Origin: Fimbriiglobus ruber
Lineage (GTDB): Bacteria > Planctomycetota > Planctomycetia > Gemmatales > Gemmataceae
Length of the DNA: 64,000 nucleotides
Assembly (NCBI RefSeq): GCF_002197845.1
Contig: NZ_NIDE01000011.1
Span: forward strand, 124,001-188,000
Direction of reading: 5' to 3'
The notes beneath the pieces are model-generated. The model was not told where the DNA came from, did no database searches, and was given only the letters and a program-made list of their open reading frames with translations. Below, piece by piece: positions 25,984-33,992 of this stretch. The position numbers were made by a program, and so were the translations under genes. The first letter of the stretch is position 1. Every line of letters begins with the position of its first letter.

Positions 25984-27662
25984 GGTATCCGTTCACGGGC
26001 TCCGACTCACGTGATCTGCGCCTGGATTTTTAAGGGCATTTCGCGATGGGTTCACGCGGGCGATGTTGTCGGTCAGGCCGCTACGGGGACGAGTGAGGGT
26101 CGTGCGGTCCCATTCCGGTCGGCCACGACCGCGGCCGTCAGGAACGCCAGGATGTTCCGCTTCTGCCGCCGGCAACTGGCGATCACCGTCAAGATCCGCT
26201 CGACGTACCGACTCCCGCGGGCGCTGTCGGTCCCATAGCTGGTCTTCCGCCAGCAGACGGCGTGACGGAGTTCCCGCTCGGCGGCGTTGTTCGTCGGCTC
26301 GACCGTCGACCGGCGGGCGAACGTCCATAAGGCGTCCGCCGTCGCCCACAGGTTGGCGCACACGGCGGCCGTCTTCGGGCACCCGCAGGCGCGGCCGCGA
26401 GCGAGCAGGGCGTGGACCTCGTCCCGCAACCCCGGAAGGTAATTCCGCCGGAACGTGCCGCGGGTGATCGTCCCGTCGCGAACGCGTTCCCAGTGTTCGA
26501 ACAAGATCCGGGCGTGAGCCAACAATTCCTCCCCGATCCCCGACCCGGCGTTCGTCCGGTCGATCATGGCCTGGAAATCGCGGGCGAGGTGGGCCCCGCA
26601 GAGTTGGCGCCGGGCCGGGGTGAGGTGGTCATAGACGACGTACCGGTCCGTCGTGTGGATCGTCGTGGCTCCCCCCGGAGGTCGTCGAACGCGGCCCGGT
26701 TGCGGCACCCGCGGATGAGGAAAACAACGACCGCGGGGGTGACGGCGACCCACAGCCACGCCTTCTTCTTTCGTTGGTGGGTCGGCGTGGTCCCGCGCGC
26801 GTCCAGGGGCAGTGGAGGTGGGGGCGCTTCGGTCGGTGGGTCCGGAGGGGGCGACGACTCGACCGGCGGGGTCGCCGGGTGGCGGCCCTCATACCACGTC
26901 GTTTCGTCGAGGTTGGCATCCTGGGTCTTGGTGTACTCATGAGCCGCGGTGTGAATCGGCCCGAGGGCCGTGCTGGTCCGGTGCTCCAGATTGGTGATGG
27001 TGCCCAGACTCATGGGGATGCCGAAGACGTCCTCGAAGAGTTGGCGGGTCGGCCGCTTGCCGATCCGGCACCCGCCCGTCAAGTACGCGGCGGTCGCTTG
27101 GACCGCCGGGCCGAACCCGGTGGCGGCTTCGGGAACCGGCGGGGCGGTCGTCCGGACGCGGCAGTGCGGGCAGGTCAGGGTGTGACGGCGGTGGTGAATC
27201 ACGTGCCGCATCTTCGCCGGCAGATCGATGACCTGATCGATAACGGGCTCGGGGTCGTCACCGGTGAGGGCCTGTTGGCAGCGGCCGCAGCGGGTCGGCT
27301 TGTGGTCGAGGACTTCGTCGGCCGGAAGAATCGTCCGCTCGTGCTTCGGGTGACCGGGTTGGCCACCCCGTCTCTTGCCGGACGGCGTTCGGGGCGGGGC
27401 CGGCTTGGCGTGCGGTGGGTCGGACGACGGCGGCTTGTGTGAATTGGTCGAGTTCTGGCTGACTCGTTCGGACAGATGGGCGACCTGGGCGCGGAGGGTG
27501 GCGATCTCTTCGGTGAGAGCGGCGATGATGGCTTGCGCGGCCGCGGGAAACGTGGCCCACAAGTCGTCAGGAATCGAAGGCGGTCGCGGCATAGCCAAGT
27601 AAATGCGCGGCACCCGTCGCGGTTGTCAAGCCGAAGCAGAAATGGAGTCGTGGACGGATACC
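25984..27662 (-). mobile_element. IS66-family element, 1679 bp
   Basis: The left end reads GGTATCCGTTCACGGGCTCC and the right end, on the opposite strand, GGTATCCGTCCACGACTCC, i.e. imperfect terminal inverted repeats. Flanking direct repeat GGGGAA at 25978-25983 and 27663-27668 (CGGGGAA if the shared preceding C is counted; IS66 elements usually give 8 bp). It carries only a TnpC-type transposase, split by a frameshift, with no TnpA/TnpB genes. Confidence 0.85.
26073..27592 (-). pseudogene. IS66 transposase (TnpC), frameshifted
   Basis: From ATG 27592 (MPRPPSIPDDLW): N-terminal leucine-rich helix (TEEIATLRAQVAHLSERVSQ), the SHKPPSSDPP segment, a zinc-finger (CGRCQQAL, CPHCRVR) and the start of the DDE core (DANLDETTWYEG, AWLWVAVTPAVVVFLIRG). 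At 26676-26690 the frame changes: FDDLRG is followed in another frame by GATTIHTTDRYVVYDHL, QLCGAHLARDFQAMI, STVEPTNNAAERELRH and the usual C-terminus. The switch lies at a G6 run, consistent with loss of one G. A proline-rich insert (ESSPPPDPPTEAPPPPLPLD) sits before the core. Confidence 0.85.
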
Positions 27663-28118
27663 GGGGAAGTCCGCGCCGGAGTTCGCGGTGGGTCGCCCGT
27701 ATTCGCGAAGCCTTTGACGGAGACCAAGTCGTTCGTCGGGTGTGTCGTGGAAAGCGAGGCGGATTTACGACTGCTGCAGCACCTGGACGACAACCTGGGC
27801 GTGTTGGCGGCCGAGCCGGTGGCGTTCGTTTCGGAGTGGCGGTACTTCGTCCGCCGCGGCCGCGTCGTCGGGCTCGCCCACTACAAGGGCGAGTGGTCAC
27901 TCGCGCCGGACCACGACACGGTGCGGCGGGCGGTCGCCGCTTACGTCGGCGCCCCGGCCGCGTATTCCCTCGACTACGGCGTCACAGCCGACGGCCGCAG
28001 TCTCCTCGTCGAGGCCAACGACGCCTTCGCGCTGGGCCCCTACGGCCTGGATGCGGTCGTGTACGCGGAGATGCTGGAGGATCGCTGGCTGGAGCTGGTG
28101 GGGTTGCCCTTGGCGTAA
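27663..28118 (+). pseudogene. ATP-grasp (DUF4343-like) protein, C-terminal part
   Basis: Continuation of 25690-25983. After one copy of the target repeat the frame reads VRAGVRGGSPVFAKPL, ETKSFVGCVVESEADLRLLQ, AFVSEWRYFVRRGRVVGL, then LDYGVTADGRSLLVEANDAF and a normal end. FAKPL is the Lys of the ATP-binding site and LVEANDAF the metal-binding Glu/Asn. Joined, the gene is 744 bp (247 residues) with no frameshift, so it was intact when the IS arrived. The fragment has no start codon with a convincing ribosome-binding site. Confidence 0.8.
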
Positions 28119-28163
28119 ACCCGAACTCGATCGCTTCCTGGACCCGTTCGCCCCACAGTTTAG

Positions 28164-29305
28164 TTAAGGTACCATCTCGACGGCCATCACCGCGCAGCCC
28201 GGGTTCTCCGCGGCCAGTTCGTCGGCCACGGCGGCGGCGAACTCCTGGGCCGGCAGCCCGCGGTGCCGCTCGACCGCGGCGACGAGTTCCTCCCCGCCCC
28301 CCGCGCTCGCCACGACCAACTTGTCGCCCGGCCGAAGACGGCCCTCGCGGGCGAAGAACTCGGCGTCGAACGCGCCCAGGTACGGCCCGGGGCCGATCCA
28401 CGGCTCCGGTGGTTCCTCCGCGTGGACCCGCACAACCGGGGGCAGGCCGGCGCGGGCGACCGTGACGGCGCCCGTTCGCACGTCGAGAACCCCGTAGGTC
28501 ATCCCGACCAGCGGCGCGGGTTCGACTTCCAGGGCGATCAACGCCTGATTCACCCGGCCCAACACTTCGGCGGGGGAACGACACGCGCGCCCGCGTCGTC
28601 GACGTCGCGGCCTTCGATCGCCAGCCGCGCGCAGAGACCGACGAGCCCGTTGCCCGCCGTCCCCGCGCCGCCCGCGTCCGCGAGCCAGAAGGCGACGTGG
28701 TCGGGGTCGAGGCGGGTGACATCGTAGAGGGCGCCGCCCGCTCCGGCCCGTGCGTGATGGCTCACCCCGAACCGCGCCGCGCCGACCGCCGGCAAGCGCT
28801 TCGGGAGCGCGAGTTGTTGAACCTGCTTGACCAGCTTGGCGTCCGCTTCCGCCTGGCGGAACGCCTTCTGAAGTTGCTCGTTGATCCCCCGGGCCGCGGT
28901 CGCGCGGGTCGCGAGTTGCCCGACCCGCGTCCGCACCCGGGCCGCGGCGCGGAGTTGCGCCGCCAGCAGCGCAGGGGCGACCGGCCACGTCAGGCATGCG
29001 TCGGCCCCGGCGTCCATGCCGGCCGTGCCCGCCTCGGCCGCCGCGTCCCCAGCGGGGACGACCCAGAGGATCGGCACGAGGTGTTCGCCGAGGGCGGCCC
29101 GCACGGTCCGCGTCCGCGCGGCCGCGGCCGGAACGGCGCCGGCGCCGACGCTGACCACGACCGCGTGGGCCGCCGCCGCGTCGGGCGGCGTGCCGGGCGG
29201 GAGGTCGGCGACGGTGCAGCCCGTTGCGAGCAGGGCGTCGCGGAGCGCGTCGGCGGATGCGTCCGGGGAAGTTACGAGGAGGACGTGGAGGGGGGCGGTC
29301 GTCAT
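28164..29305 (-). pseudogene. Receiver-like / SpoIIE-type (PP2C) phosphatase, frameshifted
   Basis: ATG 29305 begins MTTAPLHVLLVTSPDASADA, a degenerate receiver domain (about 1-120; MDAGADACLTWPVAP at its end), a helical linker (GINEQLQKAFRQAEADAKLV) and a SpoIIE/RsbU-like domain (ALPKRLPAVGAARFGVSHHA, DPDHVAFWLADAGGAGTAGN). Near 28568-28575 the frame changes at a C5 run: RVVPPPKCWAG-stop in one frame, SPAEVLGRVNQALIALE in the next, followed by GMTYGVLDVRTGAVTVARAG, GDKLVVASAGGGEELV. One missing C would explain it. In partner switching such proteins dephosphorylate STAS anti-anti-sigma factors. May be a real mutation or a sequence error. Confidence 0.7.
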
Positions 29306-29441
29306 GAGCCGGTTGGTGCGTCCGTACGGGGCGGGATCGGGTCCGGCCCAGAGCGGGGTTCCTTGACCCGCACCGGGCACCACCTTTATAGTCCAAGCAG
29401 CCGCCACCGCGAGCGCGCGACCCACCGAAAGCGAGGACACC

Positions 29442-29840
29442 GTGCCGATCCACATGGAACTCCGCCGGATCATCATCAACGAGATCGATGACCACCAGGT
29501 CATCGTCCTCCGCGAGGCCGACGGGGAACGGAGTTTTCCGATCGTGATCGGCCTCTTCGAGGCCACCAGCATCGACCGCCGGGTGAAAGGGTTGCAGGCC
29601 CCGCGGCCGCTCACGCACGACCTGATCGTGTCCGTCGTCGACCAGCTGGGCGGGGAAGTGCAGGACATCATCATCAGCGAGTTGAAGGAGCATACGTACT
29701 TCGCGAAGCTGCGCGTCAAGCACGACGGCGAGCTGATCGAGGTGGACTGCCGGCCGAGCGACGCGATCGCCGTGGCCGTGACCGCGAAGGTGCCGATCTA
29801 CGTCAACGAAGAGGTGCTCGGGGAAGCGCTGGAAGATTGA
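29442..29840 (+). CDS. Bifunctional nuclease family protein (DUF151)
   Basis: 132 residues, single BFN domain: HMELRRIIINEIDDHQVIVL, ERSFPIVIGLFEATSIDRRV, TYFAKLRVKHDGELIEVDCR, PSDAIAVAVTAKVPIYVNEE. All are hallmarks of DUF151 proteins, whose plant members have RNase/DNase activity; bacterial roles are poorly defined. GTG 29442 follows GCGAGGA; ATG 29454 is an alternative that would lose only PIH. Divergent from the phosphatase gene. Confidence 0.9.
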   Translation: MPIHMELRRIIINEIDDHQVIVLREADGERSFPIVIGLFEATSIDRRVKGLQAPRPLTHDLIVSVVDQLGGEVQDIIISELKEHTYFAKLRVKHDGELIEVDCRPSDAIAVAVTAKVPIYVNEEVLGEALED

Positions 29841-29945
29841 GCGAGGGGGAGTTGGGTGAAGGGGCCGGCGCGAATGATCTGAGCCCAGTGACGCCGGTCA
29901 CTGCATCGCTGTCAAAAGACTGCAGTTCAACGAGAAGGAGGCCGA

Positions 29946-30311
29946 ATGGCTACGTTGGAAGACGCTGAACGGCAAAATTCGCATCTCCGGTCGTTGGCTG
30001 CGGTTCTATTCGCTGCTGCAGAAAGCGAGAGCAGTAGTTCGTGGATCGCGGCGGTACTCGATGCCCGTTTTTCGGATCAAGATGGCAGCATTATGGACAA
30101 GGTGCGGGTAGAGAAACCCGATGGTTCCGTGGGCTCAATTTCTCTGCCTACAGAGGCTACCCTTCAACTCATCGCATTAGGAGATGCCCGACCAAGCGGC
30201 CAAGATCGTTGGTACGGATTGTTGCTCCGTGTGACGGCCGAAGGCGCGTGCGACGTACGATTCAACTACGAACCATCCTGTACCGATGACGAGAGTTTCT
30301 ACGCTTCGTAG
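29946..30311 (+). CDS. Small protein resembling YezG-type immunity proteins
   Basis: 121 residues, strong ribosome-binding site (AAGGAGG, 6 nt before the ATG). The C-terminal part, WYGLLLRVTAEGACDVRFNY followed by EPSCTDDESFYAS, resembles the end of DUF600/YezG immunity proteins (W-Y-x-L-x-L-x-V...F-N-Y-D-P). The N-terminus (RQNSHLRSLAAVLFAAAESE) is helical. No toxin gene is adjacent; an ISL3 remnant follows, so a partner could have been lost. Codon use is less GC-biased than in neighbours. Confidence 0.5.
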   Translation: MATLEDAERQNSHLRSLAAVLFAAAESESSSSWIAAVLDARFSDQDGSIMDKVRVEKPDGSVGSISLPTEATLQLIALGDARPSGQDRWYGLLLRVTAEGACDVRFNYEPSCTDDESFYAS

Positions 30312-30433
30312 CTGCAAAGCCGGTCTGAACTTCGTTACACGGTACAGCAACTGACAGACCTGTCCCATTCCTTGTGCAGACGGATTGTCGGGCGAAAAAA
30401 TGGCCGCCAGCCCCGCTCTCGCCCGACACCATC

Positions 30434-31075
30434 TCACTCGCTGTCACCTGCGGAAGCCGTGCGGCACACTCGCATGCCGCGGCGATGAAACGACTTGATG
30501 ATTGAACGTGTGACCGTCGCGCCCTTGTTGGCGACGGCTGCCAGGGCACCGTTGACGAGATCGAGGACGATGGTGAGGTAGCGGTGGCCGTGGCCGATGG
30601 CGATCTCGTCGATGGCGAGGCGCTTGAGCGTCTTGAGCTTGGGCTGGGCGAAGTGGGTGTTCAGGTGCCGCTGGGACAAGGCTTTGATGCTGTCCCAACC
30701 GACCTGGAGGTGGTCGGCGACGGCTCGGATGGTCATGTGCGGCAAGAGGCTCCGGGCGTACCGCTCGAAGGCGTGGGTGAACCGGCGGAAGGGCCGGGCG
30801 GAGCGGATCGCGGCCTGGCGGATGCGACCGCAGTTGCGGCAACCGAGCCGGGGCACGGGCAATCGTAGCGCGACGGGTTTGCCCCCGATCGGGACGGTCC
30901 GGACGGTGCGCGCCTCGGCCCCGTGGCGGATGACGTCGGGGGACTGGCAGTACGAACACCGGTCGCGGGTGGGATCTTGCTGCAGGTGAAGGGTCATGAC
31001 GCCGTCGGCGGTGGTTGTCCGGACACAATCGTACTGGCGGAACCCGAACGCGCGGTCGAGTAACGTCGAGGACAT
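30434..31075 (-). pseudogene. ISL3 transposase, N-terminal half
   Basis: About 180 genuine residues (GFRQYDCVRTTTADGVMTLH, CSYCQSPDVIRHG zinc-binding, PRLGCRNCGRIRQAAI) up to the first catalytic motif LKRLAIDEIAIGHGHRYLTI (first Asp in AIDEI) and VLDLVNGALAAV. Full ISL3 transposases are about 400 residues; the second half with the remaining D and E is absent and the end (RTASAGDSE) is read-through of unrelated sequence. Confidence 0.8.
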
Positions 31076-31168
31076 GCCGTTCTCCGGAAGAAGGTGTGGC
31101 TACCCTTCTAGAAACGGCACGTTCCTCATTCTGACCATCTTCCAGGTACGCTCATCCCGGATGAGCCC
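30434..31168 (-). mobile_element. ISL3-family remnant, 3'-truncated
   Basis: The outer end lies at about 31168, reading GGCTCATCCGGGATGAGCGT on the minus strand, as ISL3 ends do. It contains the first half of an ISL3 transposase. The other end is missing: coding stops near 30530 and no matching inverted repeat is seen downstream. Confidence 0.7.
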
Positions 31169-31289
31169 TAAAACAGGGGTTTCCGCGCAATAAATGCAAA
31201 AAATGCTCCGCGTCGGCCAAGGCTCGGCAGTCGCGGAAACGCGCCGGTCCTAAAACAGGGGTTTCCGCGCAATAAATGCAAAAAATGCT
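31167..31289. repeat. Pair of identical 41-bp direct repeats
   Basis: The 41-bp sequence CCTAAAACAGGGGTTTCCGC... ending in TGCAAAAAATGCT occurs at 31167-31207 and 31249-31289 without mismatch. The first copy abuts the ISL3 end. The rest of the 31076-31509 gap contains no gene; a ribosome-binding site (AGGAGA) precedes the DUF1549 start. Confidence 0.75.
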
Positions 31290-31509
31290 GCCAGGCGCCA
31301 CGGCTCGACGGCCATGCCACGAAGAGTTTCACTGGTTGGTTGAAGTGGGTCAACTATCAACTGCCGAACGCCTGAACTCTTCTGAACTCTTTCAAACGCC
31401 ATAAAACCATTTGACCGGCCCCACCCCGATAGCGTATTCTCATAAACCTGCCAGCCTCCCCCTTTTCCGTGTTGCTCCCGGGTTCCCCACCCGCCTTCAG
31501 GAGACGACC

Positions 31510-33981
31510 GTGCCCGGCTCGCTTGTTCGATCGCGCGCCTTCGCGGCGCTCGTTGTTCTTTCATTGATGAACGTCACGGCCGCGCGGGCTCGCGCCGGTT
31601 CCGAGTTTCACGTTTCCCCAACAGCTATCACCCTCACGGGCAACTACGCTCGCGCCCAAATTCAAGTGACCGCAGGCACCGGCGAGCGCGCCGACGACTT
31701 AACTGACCGGGCCACCTTTCGCTCGTCCGACACGCGGATCGTGACCGTCGCCCCGGGCGGCCAACTGCTCACGGTCGGCAACGGGTCTGCGACTGTGACG
31801 GCCGAGGTCGGCGGCGTCTCGAAGTCCCTGACCGTGACCGTGGCGGGCGTGAGCGACCAGTCGGCGATCGGGTTTGTGGAATACGTCATGCCCGTCCTCT
31901 CGAAAGCCGGGTGCAACGCCGGGGCGTGCCACGCGAGCCAATATGGGAAGGGCGGCTTCAAGCTCTCGGTCTTCGGCTTTGCGCCGAACGACGATTACGC
32001 GGCCATCGTCCGGGACAGTTTCGGCCGCCGGGCGAGCGTCCACACGCCAGCCGAAAGCCTGGTGCTGCAAAAACCGACCGGGGCTGTCCCGCACGCTGGG
32101 GGCGTCCGGCTCGCCGAGGGGTCGGTGGATTACCAGATCATCGAGCGGTGGCTCGCGAACGGCGCGCCCCGCCCGTCCGGCAAGCCGCCCGAACTGAAAG
32201 CCCTCCGCGTCACCCCCGAGCACCGCGTCGGCACGCTCGGGTACGGACAGCAACTCCGCGTGGAAGCGACCTACGCCGACGGCCGAACCGTGGACGTGAC
32301 GCACTGGACGAAGTTCGACAGCCGGGACGAAAGCGTGCTTTCGGTCACGCCGGCCGGGATGGTGAAGACGGTGGGCAAGGGGCAGGGCGTCGCGATGGCC
32401 CGGTTCGAGGGGCACGCAGCCATCGCCACGTTCGTCGTCCCGGGCGTCCCGGCGGTCGACCTGGCCGGGTGGACGGACGACAACATCATCGACAAGTTGG
32501 CCGCCGCCAAGTTCCGGGAGGTCGGCGTTTCGCCGTCCGGCTTGTGTGACGACGCCACGTTCATCCGCCGGGCCATGCTGGACGCGACCGGCACGCTGCC
32601 CACGGCCGAGCAAGCCCGCGCGTTCCTCGATTCGCGCGACCCGGCCAAGCGGACGAAACTCGTCGACCGCCTGCTCGGTCTCACCGGCGACCCGAATCAG
32701 AACATCCACGACAACGACTACGCCGCGTATTGGGCTTTGAAGTGGTCCGACTTGATCCGGTCCAACAGTGCCTCGATCGGCGCCCAGGGCATGTGGGCAC
32801 TGCACAACTGGCTGAAAGAATCGTTCCGCGAGAACAAGCCGTTCGACAAGATCGTCCGCGAACTCGTGACCGCGAAGGGCTCGACCTTCAGCAACGGCCC
32901 GGCCAACTACTTCAAGATCGCGAACAACCCGTCGGACCTGACGGAAGCGACGAGCCAGCTCTTCCTCGGCGTCCGCCTCCAGTGCGCCAAGTGCCACAAC
33001 CACCCTTACGAGCCGCTGACGCAAGCCGACTACTACAGCTTCGCCGCGTTCTTCGCCCGGGTGGGCAACAAGGCGAGCCAGGAGTTCGGCATCTTCGGCG
33101 GCGAGACGGTCATCATGGGCCGCGCGGACGGCGAGGTGTCGCACCCGCGAACCGGGGCGATCATGCCCCCGACGCCGCTCGGCGGCAAGCCCGTCGGCAC
33201 CGTCCCCGACCGTCGCCAGGCACTCGCCGACTGGCTGACGGCCAAGGATAACTCGTACTTCGCCCGCAACATCGTCAACCGCACGGTCGCCGCGCTGCTC
33301 GGCCGCGGGCTGGTCGAGCCGGTGGACGACCTCCGCCCGACCAACCCGGCCACCAACCCGGAACTGATGGACGCCCTCGCGACCGAGTTCGCCCGCGGCG
33401 GCTTCGACCAGAAGAAACTCTTCCGCCTGATCATGACCTCCCGCCTCTACCAGCTCGACTCCCGCCCCACCAAGGCTAACGCCGCGGACGACAAGTTCTA
33501 CAGCCATTACCACGTCAAGCGTGTGCCGGCCGAAGTGCTGCTGGACGCCATCGATCAGGCGACGGGTACGCGGACGAAGTTCGAGAAGGTGCCCCTCGGC
33601 ACCCGGGCCATCGAACTGCCCGATGCCCGGTACAACAATTACTTCCTGAACACGTTCGGCAAGCCGCGGCGGGAAGCCGTGTGCGAGTGTGAGCGAGTGT
33701 CCGAGCCGAACCTCGCCCAGGCGCTGCACACCCTCAACGGCGAAACGATCGAGGCGAAGATCGCCGACCTCAAGGGAACTGTCGCGACGCTGCTTGCGGC
33801 CAAGAAGCCGGCGGCCGAGATCGTGGACGAACTCTACCTGGCGACCCTCTCCCGCCGGGCCACCGCTGCCGAGCAGGCGGCCGCCGCCAAGTTGCTGGCC
33901 GAAGCGGGCGACCCGAAGGCGTTTTACCAGGACCTGCTCTGGTCGCTCCTGAACTCGAAATACTTCCAATTCACTAACTGA
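31510..33981 (+). CDS. DUF1549/DUF1553 protein with Ig-like and cytochrome-like N-terminus
   Basis: 823 residues from GTG 31510 (AGGAGA 6 nt upstream); signal peptide AFAALVVLSLMNVTAARARA. An Ig-like Big2 domain (about 35-120: AITLTGNYARAQIQVTAGTG, SSDTRIVTV) precedes a haem-motif-like segment AGCNAGACHASQYGKGGFKL (near 137), a second Ig-like domain (LKALRVTPEHRVGTLGYGQQ), DUF1549 (AAKFREVGVSPSGLCDDATF to QCAKCHNHPYEPL, which has a true CxxCH) and DUF1553 (KDNSYFARNIVNRTVAALLG, RLIMTSRLYQLDSRPTK). Planctomycete-specific family, periplasmic, role unproven. The PPC gene starts 11 bp downstream. Confidence 0.9.
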   Translation: MPGSLVRSRAFAALVVLSLMNVTAARARAGSEFHVSPTAITLTGNYARAQIQVTAGTGERADDLTDRATFRSSDTRIVTVAPGGQLLTVGNGSATVTAEVGGVSKSLTVTVAGVSDQSAIGFVEYVMPVLSKAGCNAGACHASQYGKGGFKLSVFGFAPNDDYAAIVRDSFGRRASVHTPAESLVLQKPTGAVPHAGGVRLAEGSVDYQIIERWLANGAPRPSGKPPELKALRVTPEHRVGTLGYGQQLRVEATYADGRTVDVTHWTKFDSRDESVLSVTPAGMVKTVGKGQGVAMARFEGHAAIATFVVPGVPAVDLAGWTDDNIIDKLAAAKFREVGVSPSGLCDDATFIRRAMLDATGTLPTAEQARAFLDSRDPAKRTKLVDRLLGLTGDPNQNIHDNDYAAYWALKWSDLIRSNSASIGAQGMWALHNWLKESFRENKPFDKIVRELVTAKGSTFSNGPANYFKIANNPSDLTEATSQLFLGVRLQCAKCHNHPYEPLTQADYYSFAAFFARVGNKASQEFGIFGGETVIMGRADGEVSHPRTGAIMPPTPLGGKPVGTVPDRRQALADWLTAKDNSYFARNIVNRTVAALLGRGLVEPVDDLRPTNPATNPELMDALATEFARGGFDQKKLFRLIMTSRLYQLDSRPTKANAADDKFYSHYHVKRVPAEVLLDAIDQATGTRTKFEKVPLGTRAIELPDARYNNYFLNTFGKPRREAVCECERVSEPNLAQALHTLNGETIEAKIADLKGTVATLLAAKKPAAEIVDELYLATLSRRATAAEQAAAAKLLAEAGDPKAFYQDLLWSLLNSKYFQFTN

Positions 33982-33992
33982 GGCAGACCGCC

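Noticed and set aside
28164-29723. 519-codon minus ORF as one gene
   Set aside because: Its first third is antisense to the DUF151 gene; only the end belongs to the phosphatase, after a frame change.
31699-33969. 756-codon minus ORF
   Set aside because: Antisense shadow of the DUF1549/1553 gene.
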